This document shows positions 13,001-28,000 of a DNA stretch of 38,928 nucleotides, piece by piece. The DNA lies in NCBI GenBank assembly GCA_026260175.1, contig JAKCWW010004661.1, positions 1,139 through 40,066 on the forward strand, in the 5' to 3' direction. The notes under the pieces were generated by a model. That model had not been told where the DNA came from and ran no database searches. It worked only from the letters and a program-made list of their open reading frames with translations. The stretch is from Reticulitermes lucifugus. Taxonomy: Eukaryota > Arthropoda > Insecta > Blattodea > Rhinotermitidae. Within the stretch, counting starts at the first letter, position 1, and each line of letters starts with the position of its first letter. A program made the position numbers and the translations under genes.

Positions 13001-16000
13001 TTTGGAGGTGATTGAGCACGATGAACCTGCAGTAAAAACAACACCCTTCTCAAAGTCTGCCGTGGTGTTACCATCATTCATTGTACATTGTTATAGGCAC
13101 AACACCACTACATTGATTAAACTTATAAAAGCTTGCATCTAAACTGCTCCTGTTACTTCAACTTGGTACATATTTTCTTTTCAGTACAGTTTTAAATGTC
13201 CACCCGTAAGTTCTTCACTATAGACCAGAACCCTCAGTTTAACAACACAGGTTTATTTCGGTACATGAGTTCCTACAGTAATCAATCATTAATGATCTTA
13301 CAGTTATTGATATTTAAAAAATGGAAACACACCTAAATAATGCCAAGTTATTTCAAACAGTTCATGTGATGCTGTCAAGGACTATATCCCAAAAGTGGTT
13401 CCTCCTTTAGGTTTTATGGCTAAAATGTATCCAGTTCCCATTTCTTCATATATTCGAGAAACCAATCTTGCTTGATTTGACTACCCCATACAACATTTTG
13501 TAAAGTGCATAAAGTACGGCGCTTCTTATTTTGAACATTCTTTCATCCTCTCCGCAATTTCTTCTCAATCACCCTCAATCCATGCTCTTCTAACTGGAGT
13601 GAAGGAAAAACTAATCTTTAACATTACTTTAATATATTTTTAATATTTCCACAACTCTTTAGCGGTATTCTCTTTTGGTAAAAACGTGATAGTGCTCACA
13701 AAGCAAAATAGACGACTATTAAGCCTGTATTTAGAATATGTTCCACTCCTTAGTGGTAAATGGTACCAGTACTGTGTACTCTTGCAAACTGCCGGAAAAG
13801 AGCAATGGGTATTACTAATTATCAAGTAGCTAGTTTATATGTGCTTCTGAATCCACTTCATTCATTTTTAATGATTTTACATTTTCCCCTTTGATACCTT
13901 AAGCAAAAAGTTTCTACTCATATCTGTTTCCAAGTTCTAAATGTGTTCTAATTCTTTAGTTTTATTTCCCATCTCCACAGCAACAAAACACATCTGTATA
14001 AGTTCATTATCTACAAACACACACAATGAAGTTGGCCATCTAACATCACATACATTCTGTCCCATGCATTCCTGTTAAGAATTTCTAAACAGTATTCTTT
14101 TCCTGAATCTCCAGATAAAGTTCTAAAGGACTCAGAATCACTACTACCTAAATAACTGTATTTTTATTAGTATTTTGTCTTTTCTATTTTTCTATAATTT
14201 AGGAAATCAGTGTTCAGAATAATTACAAAAAGAAATGGACAAGATGCTTATACATGTAATTATTCTACCTATAATCATCTTGTCCAGTTCTTTTGCTTCC
14301 CTTAATCTAAATACATCCAACTCCCTTTCCATCATAATACCAACAATTCCTCCTACATCTCATATATGCTTGTACAGCCAATTGTAATTCAGTGCACCAC
14401 CTTGCTTTCTGCTACCTTAGGATGCTTTTCTTATAAAAAAAATTACAACTCCCAACCTAACATCTGAAGTAGATATTCTGCTGTATCCTAACTAACACTG
14501 CACTCACCTGTGCTTTGACTGTAGTTTCCTGTTTGACAAAGTTTGGACTTTGTTGCTGGTATGGAGAAGAAGCATTAAAATGGGACTTGGAAGGGAGTGG
14601 AGGAGGAATCTGTTGCTGAAGCTGCATGTTGCCTGTCATGGAATTCATGGTGACATTGGAACCAATTCGCTTCTCTGTTGACCACAGTTCTCCGTTTTCT
14701 GGCTCTCGAAATGATACCTCAAAAAACGTAAGCACCTTGCTCTAACAGCAGTTTATCTGTTCAGACACTGTTCATTCAGTTAGTGCAAGAGGTTATTAAA
14801 GAATGTCAGAAAGTGTTAACCTGCAGGCCAAATTAAAATGTAAACACATGTAAAAGGTTAGTCCAAACTTTGAACTGAACAAGCTATCATATGTGACAAT
14901 ATATGACCATGCTTTCACCATAACATTAATTTTAAATCCGTCCACGTGTTAGTTAGTCTTAAAATGTACTTTAAATATTAGTAATGCAAATTACACTCTG
15001 AAGTACCCATTTTCATCATGAAATGAACATGTGAGGTTACACTCTAAAGCATTCATAACCAAAGTATGCCATCTTTACAAATGTACTGCAGTCATAAGAA
15101 TGGACCACAAGTACTCAAAATTACACAATTTGCCTTACTTTAAAGATTGCATTATTTCATAATGTGCACAACAAATACCATACTGTGTACAGAAGTCAAC
15201 TGTTCAATTTATCTGACTTTTTCTGTAACATCGTGATTGTAAAATCAGTAACTAGTAATGCACGACTTCACAGATTATTACTACAGTTTTGTCAGTTTAA
15301 AATATTTCCTCTAGATTAAAAAGTTTATATGAACATTCAATACTGCAAGAAATATCCTGTGCATTGTCATGAAAATATCTTGTAACAGTAACAACAAAGG
15401 CAAAGTTGTCCCTGTGCATGCCTTGAAGGCATATCAGGGAGTGGAGGTATAGCTCCACTCATTTTAACTTTGGCACTATATGGAGGTGAGAGGTCACCTT
15501 CATTCCCTGGTCGCTTTACCTCTGGGAATAGGAGGATGGGTGGGCCCCAGAACCACTTTGGATGCTTTGGAGAAGCAAAGGCTCTCTTGTCCCTTTTGGC
15601 AATTGAACCAGAATTCCTTAGCTGTCCACCGCAGTGCCTAGTCACTGTACTAACTATGCTGTCCTGGCTCCTAACATAAGCTCATGTTCCTATAAATGTT
15701 GTATCTTCATTATGATAAAGTTATAACAAAATTTCTATGTTTCCCTATGTGTCTATGGATCCAGACACAGCACAGCTCTTATTAAAACAAAAGTAATAAG
15801 AATAACTTTATTATTATTATAGACTATTAATATTAAAGTTTTTGCTGTTGACTATCTGCGCAGCACTTCTTTTATTTCCCAGGCCTTTCAGTTAGATGCA
15901 TGCTTCCCTTTCAAGTCCTCTCAGTTCAGCATCCATAATGAAGGTAAATGTTTTCTTATTCTTGATTGAGCACCACACCATTAGAATTTACTGGGCAGCA

Positions 16001-19000
16001 GTATAGCTCCACACATTCTTAAACTTGGCACTAGATGGGGACGTGTGGCCATCCAGCTACTTTACTCTCGGGAAAAGAGCTCCCATTACACACTGGATAG
16101 GAACCTTGATGGATCCCAGAGCTGGTCTGGATGTTGTGACAAACAAAAAGATCCCTGTTCGTCACAGGTATTGAAACTGTTTTGCAGGCCATTGCTGGTC
16201 AGTATATTCACTGAAAAATTCGGGCTCATTGCATGCTAAAATTTATTATTACCCACACAAGACACTGCCAAATTAAAGAGTGTGAAACATTCATAAATTG
16301 ATAGAATCAGTACAAGGACATACAATATACTTCATACTTCAGAGTGTTTATGAAAGTATGGGGCTAAAGTGACAGATAACTGGAGCTCAAGATGGTGAGT
16401 GGAGGCAGAACATGCATGGATAAGTACCTTTGAGCTCCTGCCTAGTGAATCGAATGTTGGGGGCTGCATCAGCCCTGTCATCTGGTGGGAGAGAGAAGAA
16501 GCAGCTCCTGACATGCTGAGCACGTGCATACCCTAGAATAATTGTGCGACACATGTCACCTCCTTCATGGACAGGGACCAGAAGAAAAACAAACCTACCT
16601 GTCTTGGAATAAACCCATTTTTATACATGCCTGAGGCCAAACCAACAGGGAATGACTGGATAGAGTGGTATTAGTTCTAACTTCCTGCACAGAAAAGTTA
16701 TGCACAACCAAACATCTTACTGAGGTTTAAACAAAACCATTTATTTTTGTACAATGAAAGTGAAGTCATCATGACACGTACTATACAAGAAAATATTGTA
16801 TACTGGAATGGAAACATTCAAGTGAAATGTGAGCTGAGTGTCAGAAACAGGACCAATTAATAAATTACTGAACTGAACAAATGTTTCAAGTGTTGCCTAC
16901 AAAATAATTAAACACGTAACAATTCTAGACCGCAGTTTATCAATTTTGTTATCCATGTTGGTGGTGAAAGCCATGATGTATAAACATCTCAGTATTACAA
17001 TTTATGTAGTTTCCTATCTTTGGTTATAAATTTCTGCAGATAATATACAGACTAAAGCTCTTACCTTTTTCAATACTTTACTTAAAAAATAGCAACAAAG
17101 ATTTCAAGCTGTCATTATGATTTAGGTAAGACAGAAAATTAAATCCTGAACTCTGAACTTTCTTTATAACGTATACACATGGTTATTAATGAAAAATAAG
17201 ATCTGCACTCTTCTGTGATATTACGCGGCGTCGTGCGGTAATTGTTTACCGAGTTTCGGGACAACGTATTGGTGCCATCTTCAAGGGTCGGACTTTTGAC
17301 TCTTGAAGATGGGACCGATACATTGTCCCAAAGTGTCCGTAAACAATTACCACATGACACCATGTAATATCCCAGAAGAGCGCAGATCTCATCAAAATCG
17401 CGGCAGAAGTCTAAAATCAATGAAAAATAACATAAGAAAGTATCAGTTTTGTGTAAGTAACTCTAAAGTACAGAAATTATAGTAACCATGCAGTAAAAAT
17501 GAAAATATGAATACTGCCTGACACTGAAAATTTGCTTTACGCTCTTCTACAGAAGAATTACGATATCTGATTTCATAGTTGTTAAAAAATGGTAAAAGGT
17601 AAAGTTCACTCTACAGCAGGCTATGAAGGACCAGAGGGGGAGTAGAGGTATAGTTCTATTCTTTCTTTAACCTTGGCGCTAGACAGGAGTGGGTGGTCAA
17701 TGCCATGCTCTGGCCACTTTACCCCCAGGAATGACCCGGTGCCCACTGTATAGGGGGCTGGGCAGGTCGTAGGGTTGGTCTGGATGGTCCAGCCGACAGC
17801 GAGTCACTATACCGACTACGCTATCCCGACCCACTTAAAAGAGAATAATTTGTAAGTCTAAGGATGTTGAAACTGAGGTCCATGGAGCACATGTGGACTG
17901 TGTTGGGTTATTTAGTGACCTTAAATCATTTAAAGTCAATTTCTGATTATTTGGATGCAGTATTTCTATGTTTTAAATTAAACATATCCAAACATATTAC
18001 ATGCATGGAATATCCTGTACATAGCTCAGGCGGTTATTTGCGGGCGTCTCACCGCAGAACCCTGGATTCAATCCCAGGTCAGTCCAAGTGGGATTTATGG
18101 TGGACAAAGTGGCAGTGAGACAGGTTTTTCTCTGAGCTTTTCAGTTTTCAAGTTAGTATCATTACACCAATGTTCCATGCTCATTAATTCATAAACTGTT
18201 AACACTATATACAGTGTATAATCCAATTAAGTGTGTCATTACATAACACATACACAGTCAAGCAGACTGAACTAATTCTCTGGAACAGAGTCCTTCCTGA
18301 GATTATGAGATCCAGAGGCTTACTGCCATTTTCACAACTTGGACACTAATCTCTGCCAGATGATTCCAGCCCACACTCCCATACCATATATCTTCAACAG
18401 GAATTTTAATATTAATCCTATCTATACCAAAGTTCTATCAATCGGACTCTTCACTTCAGATTTTCTGACAAAATTTTGATAATCATTTCTTACACGTCCT
18501 TTGCATTCTAGACACACCATTCATCTCATCCTGTTTAATTAAATCATCCTAAAATATTTTGCAACAGTTTATCCAATCTCCTGTTCCTTATTCTCTCTTA
18601 AACCCAAAAATTTTCCTCAGTACCCTATTCCAAAACACCATCAATCCATGATCTCCCACGGTGAAACCAAGTGCTATTATTAACTACGTGTACGTTACTG
18701 TATTAACACATGGAGGACACATTAGAGGTCTGGTGTTCTGGGTAGCAACAGATTGGCAACCAGTGTTCATAAACAGAATCACATGAATCCACCCTCATGC
18801 CACTGTGAAAGTTCTATGATGTTAGAAGTTAGCTTACTCAGTGTCACACCCCACATTAAACAAAAATTCACTTCATTATATGTTAACAGCACACACAGAA
18901 GTGCAAGATGGTATTCATGCAGTAGCACTTCAAAGACTGGTGCAGGCACTCACCAATAATGTGCAATTCATCTTTATGTACAATATACACAACCTCAATC

Positions 19001-22000
19001 TGCAATAGAGCAAAACTTTTTCCCTAAAATCAAACACAAACAGATCGTGGTGGCCATGTAGTCTAAGGCGTAGACCTGCAGCCGCTTGACTGCTGGGATT
19101 GCAGGTTCAAATCCCGCTGAGGGCACAGATATTAGTCTCTTGCGTTTGTTGTGTAGGTAGCGGCCTCTGCGACGAGCTGATCACTCGTTCAGAGGAGTCC
19201 AACCGGGTGTGTGTATCTAACTGTGTGTGATCCATAAACCCCAACAATAAGGCAGCCTAAGCCAAACTTTGGTTGTTGCACCAAAGAAAAAAATCAAAAC
19301 ATTAGTTTTCATGTTACAGCAGATGTGAATTAACATTCCTTCTCTGCGATGACTAGTAAGACACTGTAACTAAAACCAAAAAATGTACAAAACTGTGTAT
19401 GTTTGCAGTCCTCACAGGCTTCTTTGCTCTCTCCATACTGTTTCATTTGTCACATACTGTACTCAAAGAATTTTTGTGAAATCTCTCAAAATATTTTTTC
19501 CTCCATCACAATTTACTGTTCATTATAATACAAATATGCATACATATAAACCTACCTACTTTTACTCTATTTATATTACATTATGGTGCCATTCTCTAAT
19601 TACTGCCTTGAAATTAAAGGGAAGTTCACTTTAATTTCACAAATGACTTGTCAGAAATTAATTTCTTTAATAAAACAGATTTATGTAATTACAATATATT
19701 CTTGATTATATATGATGTTTCTCCATACACACTAACTAAACTTACAAATTGTACAACATGAGAAAAGCTGACTTGCTTTTATATCTTGCTGAACGTACGT
19801 TATTTCCAAATTTTTGGATCTGAAGTTTCTGAACAGGCAAAATTTAGAATAAACATTGCTGCTATATAGTATTGAAGTGTTACTGACTTGCACGAAGGTC
19901 AAAAGACTAAACAATTCTTTCGTTACAAGTACCCCTTACTAATTGTGATTAAATTTCACCCACGCACAGTACATTCCATGGTTGTTGTTGTTGTTGTTGT
20001 TGTGGTGGTGGATTTGTACTGATTATTTCTCACATGACTGTGATTAATTTGTTTTCAGGCTTGTGAGGTGCATAAAGTTATGAACAAATGTTTGGCTTAT
20101 CCTTACTGACAAACTTAGCTTGTGAGCAGAACAAACATATGTGATGATATATCAGCACTCACTGGGGTCTGCTGCTGGGCTGTCAGTGGGGGTTGAACAA
20201 GCATCTGCTGTAGTGCTTGGTTCTGTGCAAGCAGTTGCTGCTGGATCTGGATGTTCTGCGCCATTGCTGACTGCAGGAATGCACGCTGCAAGTTCTGCTG
20301 GTATACTGCCACTGCGGGATCCACTCCTGTAGAACCTGCCTGCTGTTGTCCTGGTGTTGGAAATGCCGGAAGACTCAGGCCTATTTACAGAATTAGTATA
20401 ACAATTTTAAAAAGGTGCAATCCACATCACAGTGCAGTGTTTTGACACATGTTCTTTCTGGCTTGGCATTCTGAATGCTTCTAGCTCGTTTAAACACATA
20501 ACTTTAAGGAACATATTACAGCATTAATGACAAATTTCACCATGCCACGGTTCAGGTGGTTAGTTGCTATCCTCTTACTACCGAGGCCTGGGTTCAGTTC
20601 TTGGCTTATCCATGTGAGATTTGTGGTGGACACAGTGGTACTGTCCCATGTATTTCTCTGAATACTTTAAGTTTCCTCCTGTCAGTAACATTCCACCAAT
20701 GCTTCATACTCATACTTCATTCATCTACCACCAACACTACATAATCTTAGCAACTGACAGTACCATTAAATAAAATGTCTCCCCTCCCCCCTTTCTCTAT
20801 CTACAACTTGCACTCAGGTCTTCATTCTCCTGGGATGTTGCACAGCATCGGTTGGTAGTTGGTTACTGGAGTTTCCAGATAACATAATGATCCCATCTTC
20901 AACAGTCAAGCAGTCTAAGAAGACCTTCCTGGACTGCTTGATCCTTGAAGATGGAACTACCAACCTGTGCCATACAACATCCCCGAATGGTCAAGACCTC
21001 AACTACACCACAGCACAAGCCTCAAATCTCAGTTCTTACATAATGTATCCCAAGTTCCATTCCTCCACTCTTTTCATCACCATCATCTTAGTACCCAGTA
21101 CATCAATAGCTGCTTTTCAATAATCCGAATACCTTTAACATCCAGGTACTTAATTTTTATTTATTGCCTATTCTACTTTAAACATTGTAAATAATATGCA
21201 GGCCATGCTAATTTGTACTGATGTTTTCAGTTGTACAACTACTCACATGTTCCTCTCCACAGAATTCATTTAGTAATGCATTAAAATTTTGAAATACATT
21301 ACTACAGTGGGGGTATGTGGTGGCAAAGTTGGTTGATGCACTGCACTATGAGCCAGAAGGTCGCTGGTTCCATTCCCGATGGGGTCAAGGGGACTTTAAA
21401 TTGACTTAATCCTTCTGGCCGCAATACGACCTTGGGGTCGACTCAACCTCTAACAGAATTGAGTCCAAGAGATATCTCCTGGGGAGTAAAGGCGGCAGGT
21501 GCATAGGGCTGACAACCTTACCACCTTCATCTGCCGACTGTCTAGAAATTCTGGGAGCCTCAACCTCCTGCAGCCCCAAGGGCCTGTAATGTGATAGCTT
21601 AACCTTTACATTATTATAGTCACTTTGCTGCCATAATTAGTGTAGCTACTATTGTTACCACACTGTGTATGGTTATCACTGAATGCTATGGTCACCACTA
21701 CCGTTTCTCTCACCTCACAGCTCTATGTGGCTGTTATACTGTTCTCTCTTATTGTAGGAAATTATGTTCTGTGAGTTTGGGGTATCCTCCAATGGCATAA
21801 TGGTCATATAAAATTTCATCAAAAGCCATCCAGCAGTCCTAAACTTTAAATATGTGAATGGAGAGACAAACAGGTACATCATGCAAAGAATGTATCTCCT
21901 TCCTCTTCCTTAGGTGTTTCCACTATCTGGTTTGTCTAACAACAAATCCTATCTTTTTTACCTTCACAAATCTCCTCCTGATCTTCCTTCTCAGTTTCTT

Positions 22001-25000
22001 CCCATGTTCTTCCTTCCCTCTGCATAATGCATATCTCAACCTGTTGTTCCTAAACTGATCTCCCTCATCATGTTTGGCCTTTTCTTTCAATTTCATATTC
22101 AAAATCTTCAGGAGGGAAATGTATCATTCTTACCCAGATTTAAGATACATTTATTCTGCCTTTATGTCAGAAAACCTATGGTCCTTAAGTCTGACCCCAC
22201 ATCCCAACAGTGTAAGGGGCAAATATTTAAAGTAGGGGAAAGATTTTCAGGGTGAAACACAGTGGAGACCTAGTCCCTGGCACATCCAATGTAACTGAGA
22301 AGTATAGATATCTAGAACCCTGAATATAAACAACCAATGGAAATATGAGAAAATTGTGACAGACTCTGAAGGCTGGGGATTCACTGGGTAACTCTATGTA
22401 AATAAGATATTTTAAAGCATGTAACACAGTGCCAAACATTTTGTGGTATGCAACTAGCACACAGAATAAATCCTTAAAATGTACAGTATACACATACACT
22501 GCAAAGATCTGAACTAATGTCATTGAGCAAAATCCTTCTTTGACACTCACAGTCACTTGAGAAATACCTGGCCTTTTATGAATACTGAATGTTTTACACT
22601 GCGTTCAACAGAGCTCATCACTGATCCCTGCCCTGAACCAAATGAACCCCATGTACATCCTTCCACTCTATCTCCTGAGATACCTCTTACTCTTATCCTC
22701 CTGTCTATGCATGGTCTCCTGTCATCTTTAATCAATAGAAACATAAAAAAACCCTTTCGTTCAGTTTACTGAACTAAAAGTTTTGTATGAGTTTATAATT
22801 ATCCCCATGAATGCTACAACTCCTGCCCCCTTGAAATTCCTTCATTTAGATCACCCTAATAATATTTTACAACAAAATGTAGAAGGCTCTGTTTTATAGG
22901 ATTTGGATAAAAATGCTCCATTTTTGAAGTGCAATGTCTGGTAGTAGACAGGAAGAACATTGCCATCTCCAAATGAGATTTCAATATGTGAGGCTGGGAT
23001 GAGTAAGGAAAAGAATTCAATTACACATATAACTGGTCATCATTACAGATATGGCTTTAACATTATACAGCAGCATCTATATGAGGACAGCAATGCCAAT
23101 GGCACGCATCAAGTAAGCAAATCGCAATGTCCTGAAAAGAGTATCTGACCAACATTATTTACACTGGTTACCACATAACTAATTCATATTCTGAGCAGTG
23201 TGTGTTACAGTGTTTTGAACCAGACAGTAGACTGCTGAAATGGACACTTGACCATACTGTTACCAACACTCCCAACTGCACCTTTCTGAGGATGGCATTG
23301 TTAAAGAAATCACTGAATAAGTATCGGCTGAACACACATGCACTTATCAAGCAGCACTTGCAGGCAACACAGTACAAGCATTTACTGTACCTTGCATGTT
23401 GTAGATTGGGATTGGCATGAAACTGGCTTGGTCTGCGGACATCGAGGCTGAGTAGAATTGTGGCATGGCAGCCATAGCTTGAGCAGCACCAGCCATCCCC
23501 CCAGCAGGCCCCATGTACGTTAAGCTACCAGGCGACTGGGCTGAATAGCCACCAGGGTGACAATAAGAAACACACAGGACACATAGAAAGCACCAGGTTA
23601 GGTAACTTCATACCAAGGTACTTGTGAAGAGAATATAATAGAGTAAAAACATGTGAAGGTGAAGAATTTAGAACATATACCAGATGAAGTGCATTTCCAA
23701 AGCGACCCATTTTTTTTTTATGTGTATGCAAGTGTGAGTCAGTTGGTATCAGAGGGTCTTAACCTTGCATAAAGCAGCCACGGCCTGCAGCTGACCATTC
23801 ACCCCATCTAGTATCAAGGTTAAGGATTTTGCCATATGCCTTCATGGCATGACCAGGGACAAATTTACCTTTATGCGTGTGAGCACACGTGCATGCACGT
23901 ACACACACGCACGCACGCACCTGTGGGGTGGGGGGCATCTAATGCTATTTCTACCTGCTTAAGAGATGAAGCTAAAAATCCATAAAACAGAAAGCAAATT
24001 AAGACAAAAACTCCATGATGCCATACACCACAGAGCCCAGCAAACAGGGACCACTATCCCAAAGGAATCTGTTGCCATTATCCTCAGGGCAGTCTTTTAC
24101 CTTGAAGATGGAGGTAGTAGGCACCCCTGAAATGCTAGCATCCACCCACCATGTAACACCATGTCACTCCCCAGGAGACTATTGACCTAACATTCATTGT
24201 TATGAGACCTCCAAACCTCATGTAATGGTAAAATTGGTACATAAAATTTGTCTCAGTGTGAATGGGTCTGATGGTAAAATATGGTAAAACCCAGGGTAAT
24301 ATATACTTATGTACACAGTAACAGAATGTTAAAAAGTGGTAAATATGTCAGGTTGCATACGGTCAGGACAGATGTTAATGATCCAAGTTTTATAATGGTA
24401 TAAAATGTAATTACGTTAAATCAATTTGGACAGCCCAATACCCTTCTTGAATTCTGAAACATTTGACAAGTTATGAGAACAATCGACAAGGATGTCACAA
24501 AATCTGCCATAAAAATTGAAGGGCCTGAACTCATTCTCAAATAACTGTCCCTTGAACAGTGTATGTAGAATACTAATGGACACTCCACAGGATGTACAAT
24601 CTGGTACAGGCTCTCCACACAACAAATAGTACCAACGGACTCTCTACAGCATGTACAATCTGGTACAGGCTCTCCACACAACAAATACGGACTCTCCACA
24701 GGGGGGTACAGGCTCTCCACACAACAAATACGGACTATCCACAGGCGGTACAATCTGGTACAGGCTCTCCACCCAACAAATACTCATGTGTCTGACAAGT
24801 GTGGCTGTTTACCTATTTTTAGTACTTAAAAATTTAATTACTACTGTTTCATTTTTAAGTGTGCACAATGAGCATTTCCCTGAAAATTCAGTAACATACT
24901 GAGAGACATCAATATGTGTCAACAGAAGTTGGAGAAAATAAAACAATTCAATGTGACAAAAGCCGATAATAATCCACTGGGGCCTGAAGGATTAAAATAT

Positions 25001-28000
25001 GTATAGATATGAGATCTATATTTTATGTCAAGCGCTTCTTCTGTGTGAGATGAGCCATTTACTGAGAATTGTGACAAAATTAAAACTGTGCTTTATGCAA
25101 AAGAGACTCTGTAACTAACAGATATGCACCAAAATTTAAATTTACCTGACAAATTTTTGTGTGGTTACTATCAAATTTAAATAAAATCCACTGAGTTGCT
25201 TGAGAGAATAAATATGTGGATAAACAGACAAAATCTCCCCTATTCACTCTGTGCAAAGAAGACATACAAAAGAAATAGAACATAGAGTATAGAACTATAA
25301 AGTGTCATATGGTTAACTCAACAACTATGCAGTCACAACAGTAGAATTTGTTTCATGAAAATCAAAATTTTTAACATTTAAAAAGGAATGTGAAAAGACA
25401 ACAGGTAGCATAGATTCAGGATATGATAGTCCAAATCTGTATTCATAAAATTACACAACAGGGTCAGGAGATTTGTACGATATCACAGCTGCACAATTTT
25501 AGACATACCCTTGCAGAGTGTCTGTTAAAATTGGTTTGTACGTATGTCTTTGCATCAGCCTATATGCATATAATAACGCAAGATCCTCTGAATAATTTCC
25601 ATGAAATTTTATATTGTGAAAGTTTATGACAGATTATCAAATCATTTCAGTTTTGGTTAAAATCACTTTGTATGATGATATATATATATATATATATATG
25701 CATTTCTGCGTGCATCTCCAGCATATATAGGCATTACCCACAGGAGAGGTCTTCACTGTGTTCTGACTGCGTTAGAAAGAGGTTTGTTTTACTGTTTTAA
25801 TACAGTGCTCTATTAAAATATGATTTTAAAGATTCACTCTTCACTATTATTGTACACACAAAAAGTTTCCTCTGTTGTCTAGCAACAGAGCTGTAATTGA
25901 GCATGATAAACTGTATATCAGTTGCTAGGCTACACAGAAAACTTACCTAAGTATTATTCATCCCCTTGTATGTCATTTTGAAAAGGAACAACAACAGCTA
26001 TGAGTCAAGTACAACTATTTTCTTTATTAATACAGCTACATGTTTTGGACAAAAACAAGCCATCTTCAAGCTGCAGAGTAAATTAAATTCAATTAAATTA
26101 CTTAACAAAGAAAATGGTTGTGTTCGACTGAAAACTGTTATTGTTCTGTTCGAGAAAACTTACACCGCATGTTGTAAAAATTGGAAAGGTATGTTTAGAA
26201 CAGTTTATTAGTGTTCCGCTCGAAATCATGAGTTTTGCACCACTTATAACACGGCGAGAAAAGTTAGTATTCACAAGTAGAAAATCTAGAAGCAGTAACA
26301 CAACCAACATACCTGACTGTTATATTATGCATACATTTCCTGACTTGTTCCCTACACTTCAAACTAAACTGAATACCCACACAAATTTACCATATTGTAG
26401 AAAAAATAAAAGAGGATATAGGCATCACCCATACTTCTAGGTTAATTGTATCTCGTCATGCTTGTATTCTGGAAAATATTTGTTTATACTCCTATTACCT
26501 ACAAAACAGTAACAGATATGTACAAAATACAAAGAAGCTTTGCATGCACAGCAAGATGCAAGCAGAACTTCTGGTCTAGAAGCAAGATGTTTATAGACAA
26601 TAAGCAGGAAATAAGGGATCCCAGAAGCCAGAACATTAAAGCAAGAACTTCCCTCAAATAAAATAAAAATTAAATATACACAGGAAGAAAGAAGTAATAC
26701 AAGCAGGAAACTGAGTCTGCAGCCCTTGGATCCTCTTCATCCGCCCCATGCATTTCAGACCCTTCTTTGACTGTCTTCTGTGTAACTCTGACTTTCTGTT
26801 TTGGCAATCACCATACACACAATGAATGGAACTCCAAATAAAAAGAACAAGCACCATTTATATTCGATTTAATAGGGAAGTTGTGCCTTTATGAACTTTG
26901 TATATACAACAACAATTCAACACTAACACTACAGCTCTTATAAATAGGCAAAACAGATTCTGCGACTCGTAATTCTGGTTCTATGAGCCTAACATTTTGA
27001 CATTACTATGGAATAATGGTTATCCAACATTAGGTATTTTATTGTTCCTCATGTCTCAGTAGCTGTTGCAAAAACCAAAATATCTAGCTATACTGCTTGG
27101 AACTCAACAAGCACAAACAAAAAATTTTGAGGTTCATTATCAGTATCAACAGACAAGCTGAGTGAAAGTTTTAATTTTTATGCAATAATATTCATGTAAT
27201 TTAACCAATAAAATAATGTAACTAATTAGCCAAATCTATGGAGCAGAATCCTATCTCAGAAGCTGATCATCTTTCAACTGTTTAAGAAACTTTCCATCTT
27301 TTATAGAATGCAAAATTACACATCGTCCATAAGGATATGCCACTGGCCCTGATCTTAAGCCAAGTGAATCCAGTTTATATCTTCACATCCCATTCTTTGG
27401 AGCCCACTTTAATATTATTTCCCCATTTGTGCCAAGTGGTCTCTTCCTTTCCAGTTTTTGAACTAAAATATTGCATATTTTTCTCATCTCCGTTGTACAT
27501 AATACACGCTCCAATGTTTTTAATGAAACAGAATTACAGAAACTCATTCCATATCTACATACCTGCAGCAGTGTAGAGAGGAATAGTTGGCATCATCATA
27601 GGTGGTGGAGACATCATCCCTGACATCATAACTGGGGTGGGTGATGTCATGTTAGCAATAGGTGTAAAACCAAACGCAGTTGCTTGGTTTTGAGATGTCT
27701 GGACAACAAAGAACATTTTTTAATTGACATTTTTCAAAGAATAAAACTGCTCGTTTACTCGACATATTCTATAATCTTTTTTAAGGCAAAAGGTACAATA
27801 TTTTGAAAGTGAGCTATGGTTCCACCATCAGGTGCATGCATAAACCATACTCTACTGGATCCTTTTTAGTGTTACTCTCTGTCCCCAGACCAGAATAGGT
27901 AAGTCAAATAGACCCTGCAGAGCAGATCCCATTCATACGTTTTGACTGATGATGGAAGCAGATCATTTCAGTAGCAAACAAAATGAGATAATGAAAAACG

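Noticed and set aside
19046-19120. tRNA gene
   Set aside because: Has A- and B-box-like words but no acceptor stem or anticodon arm; it is the head of a SINE. Same for the head at 31700-31776.
22070-22255. Plus-strand hydrophobic open frame as a small membrane protein
   Set aside because: Hydrophobicity follows from T/C-rich intron sequence; no start context, no neighbour support.
24594-24785. CRISPR-like array
   Set aside because: Units are variable and joined without unique spacers, and the setting is a eukaryotic intron: a minisatellite.
26654-26857. Minus-strand open frame with basic residues as an extra linker exon
   Set aside because: No acceptor/donor pair in the needed phase (0 to 1 is already carried by the flanking exons), and no similarity to the linker.
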